DNA of 10,486 nt from Lunasporangiospora selenospora. Its lineage: Eukaryota > Mortierellomycota > Mortierellomycetes > Mortierellales > Mortierellaceae. The DNA is taken from positions 1 to 10,486 of the forward strand of contig JAABOA010000848.1 of NCBI GenBank assembly GCA_015680635.1, given 5' to 3'. Shown here piece by piece: positions 1 to 9,124 of this stretch. Positions within the stretch are counted from its first letter, which is position 1; each line of letters opens with the position of its first letter. The notes beneath the pieces were generated by a model. It was given only the letters and a program-made list of their open reading frames with translations. It made no database searches and was not told where the DNA came from. The position numbers and the translations under genes are program-made.

Positions 1-1397
1 ATTTCCGTCACCAGTCTGACAAAGAGTCGTACTATCGCTCTCTCAAGACTTACAACAACCTCATCACTCCAAAGGAGTTCCCTGAGACCGCCCTCCCCTT
101 TGCAGTGGTCACTCCTTCCAAGGCCAACAACAAGGGCTTGGGTCAGGTTGTTAAGGTCGCCAAGGAGTTTGGTCTCCGTGTCTCTGCTCGCTCGGGCGGA
201 TACCAATCCGGTTACTCTTCCAACATGGCTGCGGTCGACAACAAGAAGCAGGACTTTGTGTTGATTGATCTTAAGAAGCTTAACAAGGTCAAGGTCAACC
301 CCAAGACCAAGATCGCGACCGCTGAACCTGGTGCTACCGGTTTGGACGTCTTCTCCGAGACGATCAAGTACGGTCTCCACTTTGCTGGCCCTCATACTTC
401 CCGTGTGACCATTGGCGGCTTCTTGCTCCAAGGAGGCATGGGTATTGGTTCCCGCATCTACGGTTCCGGTGTCGACAATGTGATTGGTTTCGACATCATC
501 ACTAGCGACGGCCGCACAGTTTATGCTGACAAGAAAAAGAATAAGGATTTGTTCTATGCTGTTCGTGGTGGTGGTCAGTTCTTTGGTGTTGTCACCAAGT
601 TCTATTTGCGCTTGGTCCCCATTGTCAAGAAGCCCACCTTGACTCCCACTTACAATGCCACCAAGGTCCCCATCGATCAGGTATTTGAGCGCCCCCAGGC
701 TCCACAGCTCCTTGACTTTTACGGCAAGTATGACCCCACTGCCCCCAAGGCCCTTGAGAACAAGATCGTCTTTGTGGTCGATCCCAAGACTAGCGCGAAG
801 CAGTATCTCTTTGCCTCGTTCTCCAACATCCCCTCAAAGTCGTCCAAAACCGTCACCAAGTCCCAGGCAAAGATCACCAAGTGGTACAAGACCTTGCCCA
901 CGAGCTTCGCCACTTCGGATGCCACCACCTACTCGGGTCTTATCCACGGCAGTGACGCCTCTTGGGCTGATGAGGACCTCTCGTACTATGCCGAGGATGT
1001 TTGGTTCAAGGTTCCTTTGGACCCTAAGCTCCAGAAGGTCTTGATCAAGCAGTGGGACAAGGTTCCCTCGACCCTTTCCTCTATGGCTCTCAACACCGGC
1101 ACCTGGGATGCTCCCACCAAGAACGCTCTTGGCTATGATCGCTCTTACTCGCTTTGCATTTACTCCACCTGGAAGCGCAACGGCACCGCTTCTTGGGATG
1201 CCAAGAACAAGGCTTGGTTGGACGAGACTATCAAGGCCTTGAAGCCCTACACCCTTGGCTACTACGCTAACGAGCTCCGCCCCAAAAAGCTTGGTGACAA
1301 GGACTACTGGAAGAAGTGCTACGAGAAGAAGACCTACAGCACTCTCAAGGTCACCAAGAGCAAGTGGGACCCCAATAACATCTTCAAGAGCCTGTAA
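1..1397 (+). CDS. FAD-linked oxidoreductase, BBE-like (5' partial)
   Basis: Open in one frame from base 3 to the TAA at 1395-1397, giving 464 visible residues without introns; the N-terminus and any signal peptide lie upstream of the window. The GTG at 105 is an internal valine, not a start. The order fits the VAO/PCMH flavoprotein fold with a C-terminal berberine-bridge domain. Seen: an ARSGGYQSG segment (visible residues 62-70) at the pyrophosphate loop, VTIGGFLLQGGMG (about 135-147) at the second FAD loop, SDGRTVYA and DLFYAVRGGGQFFGVVTKF (about 168-200), and a WDPNNIF ending (455-461) typical of BBE domains. In the family these enzymes oxidise alcohols, sugars or alkaloid-like substrates with O2, and many are secreted. 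Oddity: the usual His of the RSGGH motif is Tyr67, and the second loop has no Cys, so both usual covalent FAD anchors appear absent. The substrate cannot be told from the sequence. The family call is firm, the chemistry is not. Confidence 0.9.
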   Translation, partial: FRHQSDKESYYRSLKTYNNLITPKEFPETALPFAVVTPSKANNKGLGQVVKVAKEFGLRVSARSGGYQSGYSSNMAAVDNKKQDFVLIDLKKLNKVKVNPKTKIATAEPGATGLDVFSETIKYGLHFAGPHTSRVTIGGFLLQGGMGIGSRIYGSGVDNVIGFDIITSDGRTVYADKKKNKDLFYAVRGGGQFFGVVTKFYLRLVPIVKKPTLTPTYNATKVPIDQVFERPQAPQLLDFYGKYDPTAPKALENKIVFVVDPKTSAKQYLFASFSNIPSKSSKTVTKSQAKITKWYKTLPTSFATSDATTYSGLIHGSDASWADEDLSYYAEDVWFKVPLDPKLQKVLIKQWDKVPSTLSSMALNTGTWDAPTKNALGYDRSYSLCIYSTWKRNGTASWDAKNKAWLDETIKALKPYTLGYYANELRPKKLGDKDYWKKCYEKKTYSTLKVTKSKWDPNNIFKSL

Positions 1398-1777
1398 ATT
1401 GTGCGCGGTGTATATGTGCAATAGAAGACCCAAGACCAAAAATAATCCAATTCCCTTCCTCTGCGATAATGGACTCGATTGTTGTACCCCTCCCCAACCT
1501 TTTTACCACTAATAAAAACCCAAAGAACCGTTAATCGAATTGCAACTATTTCTATGTCCGGAGAAGGGTTTTACTGATGTTCTTTTTTTGTGTGTGTGTA
1601 TATGAGTGATGAAAACTATGAAAATGGGTGTATATAAGAGAACGAAAACGAAAATCTGGGGTCCTTTTTTTGGTCCTGATGGATCGACGGAGGTGGAAAA
1701 ATCCATGGTATATCCAGAGAGAGTACATAGGACAGGTGGTAGGGACATTTATCCTGCACCTTTTGGGTGCTCACTTA
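1398..1777. other. Convergent intergenic region
   Basis: This is the 3'-to-3' gap between the oxidoreductase (+) and the binding-protein gene (-). It holds the AATAAA at 1511-1516 and a T7 run followed by (GT)5 at about 1583-1599. No canonical AATAAA was found for the minus-strand gene; an ATAAAT on the minus strand near 1747-1752 could serve. The ORFs here are short, overlap on both strands and show no family pattern. Confidence 0.6.
1511..1516 (+). terminator. polyadenylation signal of the FAD oxidoreductase gene
   Basis: A canonical AATAAA lies 114 nt after the stop codon of the oxidoreductase gene, on the same strand. It is the only canonical hexamer on this strand between the two convergent genes. 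Confidence 0.6.
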
Positions 1778-3329
1778 TTAGAGGAACTGCGCAAGGTTAG
1801 CGTCAACGTACTTTGAACCGAGCTGTGCCTGTACATCTGTCTCCTGATATTTCATAATAACACCCGCCTCCAACAGCGTCTTTGCACAGGTCACCATGGC
1901 CCGTTGTTGGACAGTAGCACAGCCTGCAGATGGATAACGGACACCCTCAAACCAGTCCTTCACATCCCGCTCTGTATATGACATCTTTTCCTGAACAAAA
2001 GCAATTGATGCTTCATAATTCTCGGGCACAACAAACTGTTGGACGGATCGGGTCAGTCCCCGAAGGAATCGGGCCAACAAACAAGTTTTAGCTGTATCCG
2101 CAGTCGAAGGGAGGTGACGGACCGATGCTGCGATCATAAAAGCGGGCCATGGTGGGGTGATGGTATCGACAAGTCGGACCTCCTTTGAGTCATGGTACGG
2201 CTAAACTCGATGAAGGATATTGAACGGTAGATAAATGGCGACATTGGAATTAGCAGACAAAATAAAGAAAGGACTGACTAAGCACCTCTTTCCTCTCTGA
2301 GCAAAATGTAGCCCAATCTTAGACGACAACGAGCGACTGTCCTTTTGATGCAGCGCAGACTATACCCAAAGAACTTTCTCTCTTTTTCTTCTTTTCCTCT
2401 CCTTACCTTGGTAGTAAACTTTTCCCAGAGGAATGCATCCGATGATCCGTCGTTTACAGAATCTCTCATCTTTTGAAAAGTGTTGAGGACTTTGAACTCG
2501 AAGGGGGCCTTAAAGTCCAAATCTGCTGGTGAGCTTCCCTTGAGCCAACCCTCCTGCTCTGCCAACACATAGGGGATGATATGGCTTCCACTTCCAATCC
2601 TGGAAACGCCAATCACACCATCCTTCAATGAACGACGGTCCACATGTCTTGACTCTTGTCCAACGGAAACAGCCCAGCCTATAGGAAGAAAAAGGAGAAA
2701 GAAATAAAATGGGTCAGTATCAGCAAAACAAACAAATACAAATCTCTCTGCCTTTCTCGCATACATATTGACGCACATAAACGTACAAAGAGGAGATTCG
2801 ACATAAGTTCCGATAATCTTGTATGCATCATGACCCTTGGCGATACCAGCCAAAAGTCCCTCTGTCAACGCAATGGCTACATCCAAAGAACCGTCGATAA
2901 GCTTGGAGGTCATCTAAAATACAAAACACCAAGCAAGAGATTGGTTTTTAGGGCCCGCAACAACGACATGGAAGCCACGCTACCCTTTATTTTTCCATTC
3001 GGTAGTACAAGTCGGGATGAAAGAGACCCTTACCTCGCCAGTTCCACTTGGGCAGCAGACCCGTTCGACAACGACTCCTTCTTGCTCAAAGATACCCATC
3101 TCTACAGCCATGTGCAGGGGAGATGAAAAATGCTCGGGTACTATTGAGGAATAGAAAAAGTGAAGACCATCACCCAAGATTAGAGAAGGGGTTATCTTTG
3201 ATTGAGATCGAGGGGTAAAAAATCAAACGGGCTAAGCAGGACAGCGAGGGTTGTGTGAGTGGATTTGAGCTGTGATAAAGGCTACCCACCAAACCCGACA
3301 CGGAGAACGTTTTGTGTTGAAACAACCAT
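1778..3329 (-). CDS. Periplasmic-binding-fold (Ca3427-like PBP2 / NMT1-THI5-like) protein
   Basis: Five exons on the minus strand: 3329-3290, 3140-3034, 2913-2787, 2678-2407 and 2182-1778 (stop TAA at 1780-1778). Introns are 149, 120, 108 and 224 nt, all GT-AG, and every junction keeps frame: G|TA gives Val14 before PEHFSSPLH, and T|GC gives Cys92 in VESPLCWAV. The product is 316 residues. The start at 3329 has A at -3 and G at +4 and places LRVGFVPEHF at residues 9-18, the usual first strand of this family. Other recognisable parts are MGIFEQEG (28-35), PSGTGEM (44-50), LIDGSLDVAIALTEG (54-68), SRIGSGSHIIPYVLA (117-131), LWEKFTT (175-181) and TPPWPAF (191-197). In bacteria this fold binds small solutes for transport or acts in thiamine pyrimidine synthesis; the fungal homologues I recall are functionally uncharacterised. 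No signal peptide or membrane segment is visible, so a cytosolic protein is inferred. The ATG at 3177 reads through intron 1 and was rejected. An alternative acceptor at 2180 would drop one Glu. Confidence 0.82.
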
Positions 3330-3460
3330 TCTGCGATAGCGTATGTGTTGTTGAGGTGGTGATGGGCTGTAGTTTGGGAGGGAGGAATGAGGAAAGGGTC
3401 TGAATGTCGATCGGATGGAGAAAGAGATGTAATTTCAACCAGCTCTTCATTTATTTTTTG
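3330..3460 (-). promoter_or_regulatory. Pyrimidine-rich leader / promoter of the binding-protein gene
   Basis: On the minus strand, 3425-3346 is strongly C/T-rich just before the start codon, as in many fungal 5' leaders. A TATA-like AATAAATGA lies at about 3453-3445. No defined operator can be recognised. The gap to the upstream kinase gene stop on the same strand (3665) is 335 bp. Confidence 0.4.
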
Positions 3461-3577
3461 GAACTGCAGTCACAACTGATCTTGAGCGCCCTATCTTTGC
3501 CTTTCGTATTGACGGTAAAGAAAAACGCTGAAGTCACTGTTGGAATAGATCAGGTATGGTTTGTCTCCTCCGGATGG

Positions 3578-3583
3578 TTTATT
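3578..3583 (-). terminator. polyadenylation signal of the PfkB kinase gene
   Basis: AATAAA on the minus strand (TTTATT on the + strand) lies 82 nt downstream of the kinase stop codon. Confidence 0.6.
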
Positions 3584-3664
3584 TTAGAGTGACCCCTTGC
3601 ACCAACCATTTGTAGGTTTGGTAATTTACTGTGGATGACTCGGCTGGGAAATCTACTGGGGCTA

Positions 3665-5695
3665 CTAGTCGTCTTGAGGCATGGACCGTAGTAACCGTTT
3701 AAACCCGCTCTGCATGCACTTCTGACTAGCAAGCTCGCACGCAAACCGAAGTCCTCGCCCAATATCATATCCACGAATACCCAGTGCTAGGATGATACCC
3801 GCAATAAATGTGTCACCCATACCGACCGAATCCACAACCATATCTAGTCTCCCTGTACTTGCGCTAAGCCGCGTCTGTGTCTCTAGATGGAGACCTACAG
3901 CTCCATGGGTCCCCCAACAACAAAAAAGCGTTGCCCTTGGGAAAGAGTTGGCGTTGAAGAATCGAAATCGGAAATTCGATGTGTTGTATTGGAGAGGAAG
4001 AAAGAAAGGGAAAAAGAAACCACAAGATTAACCCAGTAATCCATGAAAAACATCCTCTCCTCCCCACTTGCTTCTTTTTTTTTGTTCTTTTCTTTCTCTG
4101 TTAATACTTACTTTGGCTTACAAAAACTGCCGACACTGGCCAAAAAATCTTCAGGTCGGTCAAATTGTAACGTCTCTACATAAAGCCTCGAGAAGAAACA
4201 GACATCGGCCCTCATCAAAAGATTCGCAATCCCTGGTCGATCCCCCTTTTCAAACTCGACTGATATTGTCAGTTTCTGTCGCCATCCATGTCGAAGATAG
4301 ACTGATTCGACATAGTCTATCATCTTGTACACATCTTCACCTCGACCTTCGAAATGGATCCAACGGAACGGACATGATATTTGGTCAATGTCCGAGGTTA
4401 ATCGCATGCAGGCTGCGTCAAACTTTTTGATAAATTCATTCAGCGTCAAGTCAGGCAATGTCGAATGGCTGACAATCGTCCGTGTTCCTGTACGGCCTGC
4501 AGATATAATATAGGCTTGTGGTGGGGCGTTTTGTGAGGAGTGATAGACGCATGCATCTGTCTTGACATTGCACTCTTCTAGATCGGATAAAAGTGGCCTA
4601 AAACGTAGGCAAAAGAGCAGGGGAGAGGTTGGGCAATTGAGCATTTGGTACAGTAAAAAGTTTGGCAACCCCCCTTTGCAGTAAAAGGAGTCCTTGACCC
4701 TCTCTCGCACACGCATGAGGTACATGAGGTGCGGGATGAGGACAAAAGAAAAAGAGAGAGCTGGTTGTGAGCCAAGGTTAGCTCAGGCACTGAAAGGAGA
4801 GGACGGTTCAGTGACCGAGATATGCATCGGTGGAAGGGGAAAAAAGAACAAATCGATGCTGAGGCACATTGAAGTGGATTTGGCGCGAACAAGAAATGAG
4901 TAGGCTCAAGCATCGCAAGGAAGAATAAAAGGCAATGCCATCTCTCCCTCCCTTTCCTCCGCCTCTCCGCCCTCTCTCCCCGCAACCTGCTCACATTCGA
5001 GGTCAGCTCTTGGTCAAAGCTGTGGGCCGCGCCATCTCCTCAAATGGATTGGTCACAACTCAACCTTGTTCCTGATAAAGACACTGGATCGCACCTGTCC
5101 AGGGACTCATTGGTCAAGCGGGGAGTGGAGGATAAGGATCAAAAAGGATATCCAAGTTGGATGTTAACTCCATTTTGCTGAGAGCGTGGAAACAACAATG
5201 CTACAGGTTTGGTGATGGGCACTGCAAAGCAAACATAAGTCTCGCAATATCTAATGAGCTTGATATTGACTATTGCTGTATGCGAAGGTGCTGACCGGGA
5301 GCGCATGGCAGTATACGCATGCATATTTGTTGACTGAGTTGGGTGGAAGCAAGAGAAAGAAACAAGGATATAATTTACCTGGATGCTGAAGCTGACGGCA
5401 AGCTACTCATGTACCAGACCCTAGCCCTTGGGTCTTGCGCCAGGACTTCGGCTGTGTTGGCGGCATTTCCTCCGCGCCGCTGTTCAACCCGCTCTGCACG
5501 TTGCTTTGAATCCTCGGTAGGAAAGTCAGCAACGTGTAGAATTGTGTCCAGATACGTTGCGCCAACGAGGAATATTCCGTACTTGGGTCCCGAATATGAC
5601 ATACCACCACCTCCCGATGACGATCCTGCGCTGAAAGATGTTGTTGAAGACGAGGCGGAGGGGTTTTTGGAGTGCAAACGGAACATTTTATGCAT
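3665..5695 (-). CDS. KHK: Ketohexokinase-like PfkB sugar kinase
   Basis: Three exons on the minus strand: 5695-5379, 4597-4112 and 3935-3665 (stop TAG at 3667-3665). Introns are 781 and 176 nt, GT-AG, both phase 2. The product is 357 residues from the ATG at 5695; an ATG at 5686 has a better context (A at -3) and one at 5602 gives 326 residues, nearer the roughly 300 of animal ketohexokinases. Residues 11-35 are a Ser/Gly-rich low-complexity tail. Seen: IFLVGATYLDTILHVADFP (41-59) with Asp50 at the sugar-binding position, RRGGNAAN (73-80) as PfkB signature 1, RTIVSHSTLPDL (145-156), WIHFEGR (185-191), ISVEFEK (217-223), TLFCCWGTHGA (270-280) and DSVGMGDTF (303-311) as signature 2, with Asp309 the expected catalytic base. 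In the family this enzyme phosphorylates fructose or a related ketose with ATP to the 1-phosphate in the cytosol. The spacing between signature 1 and RTIV matches human KHK as I recall it, so no missing exon is needed in intron 1. The GAGD anion-hole motif reads GMGD here. A ribokinase-like specificity remains possible. Confidence 0.85.
4598..5378 (-). other. Oversized first intron of the kinase gene
   Basis: This is 781 nt between donor AG|GTAAAT and acceptor TTTTAG, several times longer than most other introns in the window (108-288 nt). It holds alternating purine- and pyrimidine-rich stretches and, on the opposite strand, a reading frame open from 4900 to the TGA at 5179-5181 with its first ATG at 5044. 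No family was recognised in it. Confidence 0.65.
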
Positions 5696-6205
5696 CTGGT
5701 GTGCAATAAGTGGAGAAGAGTAGTCGCAGGCGCGAACAGAGAAGGCGGGTGGGTGACAGGTGTGGTTGAATGTGGGTAATGGAACAGAGAAATGAACAAG
5801 AATGGGCCGGGAAAAAGAGGAGCGCCAATCTGAGTGAGTGGACAGCAAGGCAGGGCGCGGAATAGGGCTCGGGTATTTGGTTCTCAACAACGTGTCCTAT
5901 GTGGATGAGTGAAGCAAGAAGGGGCTCGAGAGCAGACAGAGGAATGGCGAGAAATGCGACCGGGATGCGAGAAGGAGAGAAAAAGGTCAATGAGGATTCA
6001 GAATGGGCTATGCGATGCAGAGACGACCCGAGAAGGGCAAACAATGAAGAGGAAAGCGAGAGAGTGAGAGCGAGAGCAAGAATGAGAAAAGAGACAAGAG
6101 TGAGTGAGTAAGCAGGATAGAAGAGAGAGCAAGTGGCAAGGTGGATTGGTTTATCCCATAGAAAATATGAGAGAGGGAGAGAGCACAGCGGTGAACAGAA
6201 AGCAA
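5696..6205 (-). promoter_or_regulatory. Pyrimidine-rich 5' leader and promoter of the kinase gene
   Basis: Read on the minus strand, the stretch from about 6205 to 5890 is dominated by C/T runs, a pattern common upstream of fungal start codons. A CCAAT pentamer lies on the minus strand at 6149-6145, and another, further upstream, at 6421-6417. The long minus-strand ORFs across this area have low-complexity Ser/Leu/Phe composition produced by the C/T bias, so I do not call them genes. The transcription start is not identifiable. Confidence 0.45.
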
Positions 6206-8591
6206 ACACTATTCGAGCCCACTCTCCTGCCCCAACAGCCAGTTTTGCCATCCCTTTTCGCGTGTTTCCTGTTGACCCTGTTGTCACATCATGCCACGCG
6301 CCATCGACTTGCACCAGCCATTGCCCTTCACCATTTTCCGACCTGGTCCCTGTCGCCGTCTTATTCATCCAGTCCTGCGCGCCGGTACCTCTCCACTGGA
6401 CCACACATGCCAAGGGATTGGCTGAGGCGAGTACAGGAGGAGCCCTGTGTCTTTTGCGATGAATAATGGGCATTCGTTCCTTCTCTCTCTTCCATACCTG
6501 CCCCCCTCTAGGACAAACGATGAAAAGACCAAGATGGACCATGAACACTGGAACCCTCTATCCGTGTCCACACGCGCAAACACAGAACATTCCACAAGAC
6601 GCGCGACCCTGCTCTCTTCGTCATGTTCGATGTGAAGCTTGTCTTGAAGGGTGTCCGATATGAAGTCAAATCTGCCCCAAATGCTCTTAGCTCAGCCCAT
6701 CGCGCGCACACTCTCAAGAGACCGAAGGGGCATAAACAGGTTCCGCTGAACGCTCAGAGGGATTGTGCGTGCTCCATGTAGAAAAAAAAACTTGATGAAA
6801 GCCGATATTAGTGACCATCTTGGTAAATTGGACGTTGGAGGAGCAGGTAGGCGGAGTGTCTTTTTGGCTGAGGATTAGTAAAAAGAAAGAGGAAGAAAAG
6901 TCGCCGAGGACGTCCTGGAACAAGTATTTTGGTTGAATTTAAATCCACGGAGCGCCTATATCGAGCGTGTGTCATCCTCCGGATACAGCAAACCGTAATT
7001 GCTCGCGTGAGGCCATGAGGGACATTTCCATCTCCAGAACGCCTAGCAGGAAAGTGGAGAGACAGCGTATTGTAGATGTTCAAGATGAATATTACCGCAG
7101 CAGGGCTGATGGACAGATTGGTACCATCGTCAAGAGGGATTAGATCTCGTCTAGCGAGATCCTGTGTTCCCCTCCGAAAAGAGCTCCGAGTGACCCGCTA
7201 TGATGTGCACAGAATATTGAATTTAGCTCAACTCTTTAGAAAAAATTGCGATCCCCTTTCTACCTTATTCTCTTTGTCTAGAATCACATAGTCCATCTTA
7301 CCATGGGCAGACCATGCTTATTGGAAGTCCCTGTGAGCATGTATTAAGGCAAAGGTGCACCCAGTGGCCATGAATCGCAATTCAGGACAGAGCCTCGGGC
7401 TTGTATTCTTTCACATCACTATGAGCCACTCGTCCTCCTCACGTGCCACTCACTCAAGGATCGAGAGTGTAGTAAGTGAATGGATTCTGACCCTCTTCAT
7501 TCCATAGTCCTTTTAGACCTTATCTCGACCGGGACCTATTGGCGAGCGCACGATTGAAACTGAGTGCACTACAGACCTCACCCCGTCCTCAACCCAGTCG
7601 GTCTCTTCATATTTTGTTTTTCCCATTTGACTTCCTCTACGCTCCTGAGGACATTCCGGCAATAATTAGTATGAGCAGAAGTCGAGTGACCTGGGCGTAG
7701 GCCACATGCCTGGTTTCTTGTTCCAGGTTAATACAAGAGTTTTGAATACATGGTCTAGCAACTCTTTTAGCCCAAAGTAATGCCCTCTCCTTCTCCTTTT
7801 CATTAACTAAGCACTATCTAATTGCGAAGCTCTCAGGTCACAGATGGTTACTCCGTTGAACTCTCGATAGCTATCTCAAAATAAGTATACATGGCGAAGC
7901 GTTGTAGCTCTCTAAATGATTGACAATGATTACTTGTATTATAGGTCAAAGGATGATATGATATGAGTTTGACCATATCCGATGTGCACTAGCAGGTCTC
8001 TATAGTACCCTGTTATAGTCCACACGCGATGCAGGAATCTCAACCCGCATGGGTAAATCTAGTGATGGCTGTTTGGCTAAGAGATTTTGGAAAATTAACA
8101 ACTCTGTTTGTTTGTTAGGAATGCATGCCTTGAGATCCTTTTATCTATCGATCTCTCCTTACTGCGAATCATGAACTGTAGTAATTCACACGGATTTAGA
8201 CTCTCCCTCCTCCCTCTCCTTTTTTATTATTGACCTGTGCGTTGTGTTGTTAAGGCAAGCATTTCGGAAACAACCTGGAGAGTTGTTTTGTTGAACAGGT
8301 AATCCTTTATCACGTTTCACAATCATTAGTTTCTTTTCCTTTCTCGACAGTCTTCAGCTTTGACTACGAGAGAGAGAGAGAGATAAACAAAAGGCGTTCA
8401 TTCTAGTAGAGTAGTCTATCACTGTAATTTTCCTCCAGAGCTTCCTGATGACAGAGATTTTTACATCCCAAAGCGACCCCAAGATGCCCTCTACTCCTTG
8501 GGAGCCATAGTTCGAAATTGTTTCAATTTAGTCAGGGCTGACTCGATTTATTTGACACATTGGCCTTACATTTAGTTGGTATGAAGATAGC
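6206..8591. other. Long gene-poor region
   Basis: I found no supportable gene in these 2.4 kb. From 6206 to about 7290 short ORFs overlap on both strands; the most coding-like are a minus-strand stretch within about 6215-6460 and small + strand ORFs at 6623-6781 (52 codons) and 7015-7143 (42 codons), none with a recognised family. From 7291 to 8591 there is not even a 60-codon ORF on either strand. An A9 run lies at 6782-6790. No tRNA cloverleaf, terminal inverted repeat or long direct repeat was noticed. Confidence 0.55.
8368..8383. repeat. (GA)8 microsatellite
   Basis: Eight uninterrupted GA dinucleotides in non-coding sequence. Confidence 0.9.
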
Positions 8592-8607
8592 TGTTGGCCA
8601 GAAATAC
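8592..8607. repeat. Target-site duplication, A-tail side
   Basis: Copy next to the T12 run; it matches 9125-9140 at 15 of 16 positions. The bases just outside the pair (C8591 and G9124) do not match, which marks the edge of the duplication. Confidence 0.75.
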
Positions 8608-9124
8608 TTTTTTTTTTTTAACAATCTGTTTCTGCTGGTAGAGCCGTATAGACAAAGACTAAACTAATAATAAAACTAATCTAGCCAAAGGTCACCGCAA
8701 AGCGAACTTCCACTAGCCATAGCAGCTCACGTTGCCAATGGCCCCGCGCAACGATTACCACCTCTCTCGAGACGTTTAAAAAGGTTGAGTTGAGAAACGT
8801 ACCGGAACGGGATACGACCCATTCTCTCTATCACCCCCAAATTCCTGCGATATGCCATGCTATCAAGCGAAGAAGTGTCCACCGCTGCAGCGTCGTTCTG
8901 TGCACCAGGGCAGTGTTGCCCCTGATCCACAAGAGGTGCCCCGCATTGGTATACGTATGCGTCGGCCGGGCACAAAATCCCATTGCCATCGCTCCACCTG
9001 CCACGAGATCCTTTTGTCAGACTCTTCTTCTTCCGAGGAGTGATCCCCCGTCTTACTTCCCATGCCGCAGTTGCTGTACAGCGGTCTTTCCAGAGCATCC
9101 CATAGGCTATTCGCTCTATGTAGG

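Noticed and set aside
105-1397. Oxidoreductase ORF starting at GTG 105
   Set aside because: The frame is open back to base 3 with family-like sequence, so 105 is an internal valine and the gene is cut by the window edge.
834-1439. Long minus-strand ORF (201 codons) opposite the oxidoreductase
   Set aside because: Shadow of the strongly codon-biased + strand gene; no family pattern.
2980-3177. Start of the binding protein at ATG 3177
   Set aside because: That reading passes through intron 1. Splicing 3290 to 3140 restores the expected LRVGFVPEHF start.
4578-4994. Minus-strand ORF of 138 codons inside kinase intron 1
   Set aside because: Low-complexity Ser/Leu/Arg-rich product that crosses the splice acceptor of the real exon; no homology pattern.
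5688-6548. Minus-strand ORF of 286 codons upstream of the kinase
   Set aside because: Most of it is Leu/Ser/Phe-rich translation of the C/T-rich leader, and it overlaps the kinase start in another frame. Only the 6215-6460 part is kept as a low-interest finding.
6623-6781. + strand ORF of 52 codons starting MFDVKLVLKGV
   Set aside because: Composition is plausible but it is isolated and overlaps equally long minus-strand frames; no support.
6782-6790. A9 run as a possible second retro-insertion tail
   Set aside because: I looked for a direct repeat of the following bases upstream and found no convincing target-site duplication.
7015-7143. + strand ORF of 42 codons with hydrophilic, coding-like residues
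   Set aside because: Too short, with no recognisable family, splice partner or conserved context.
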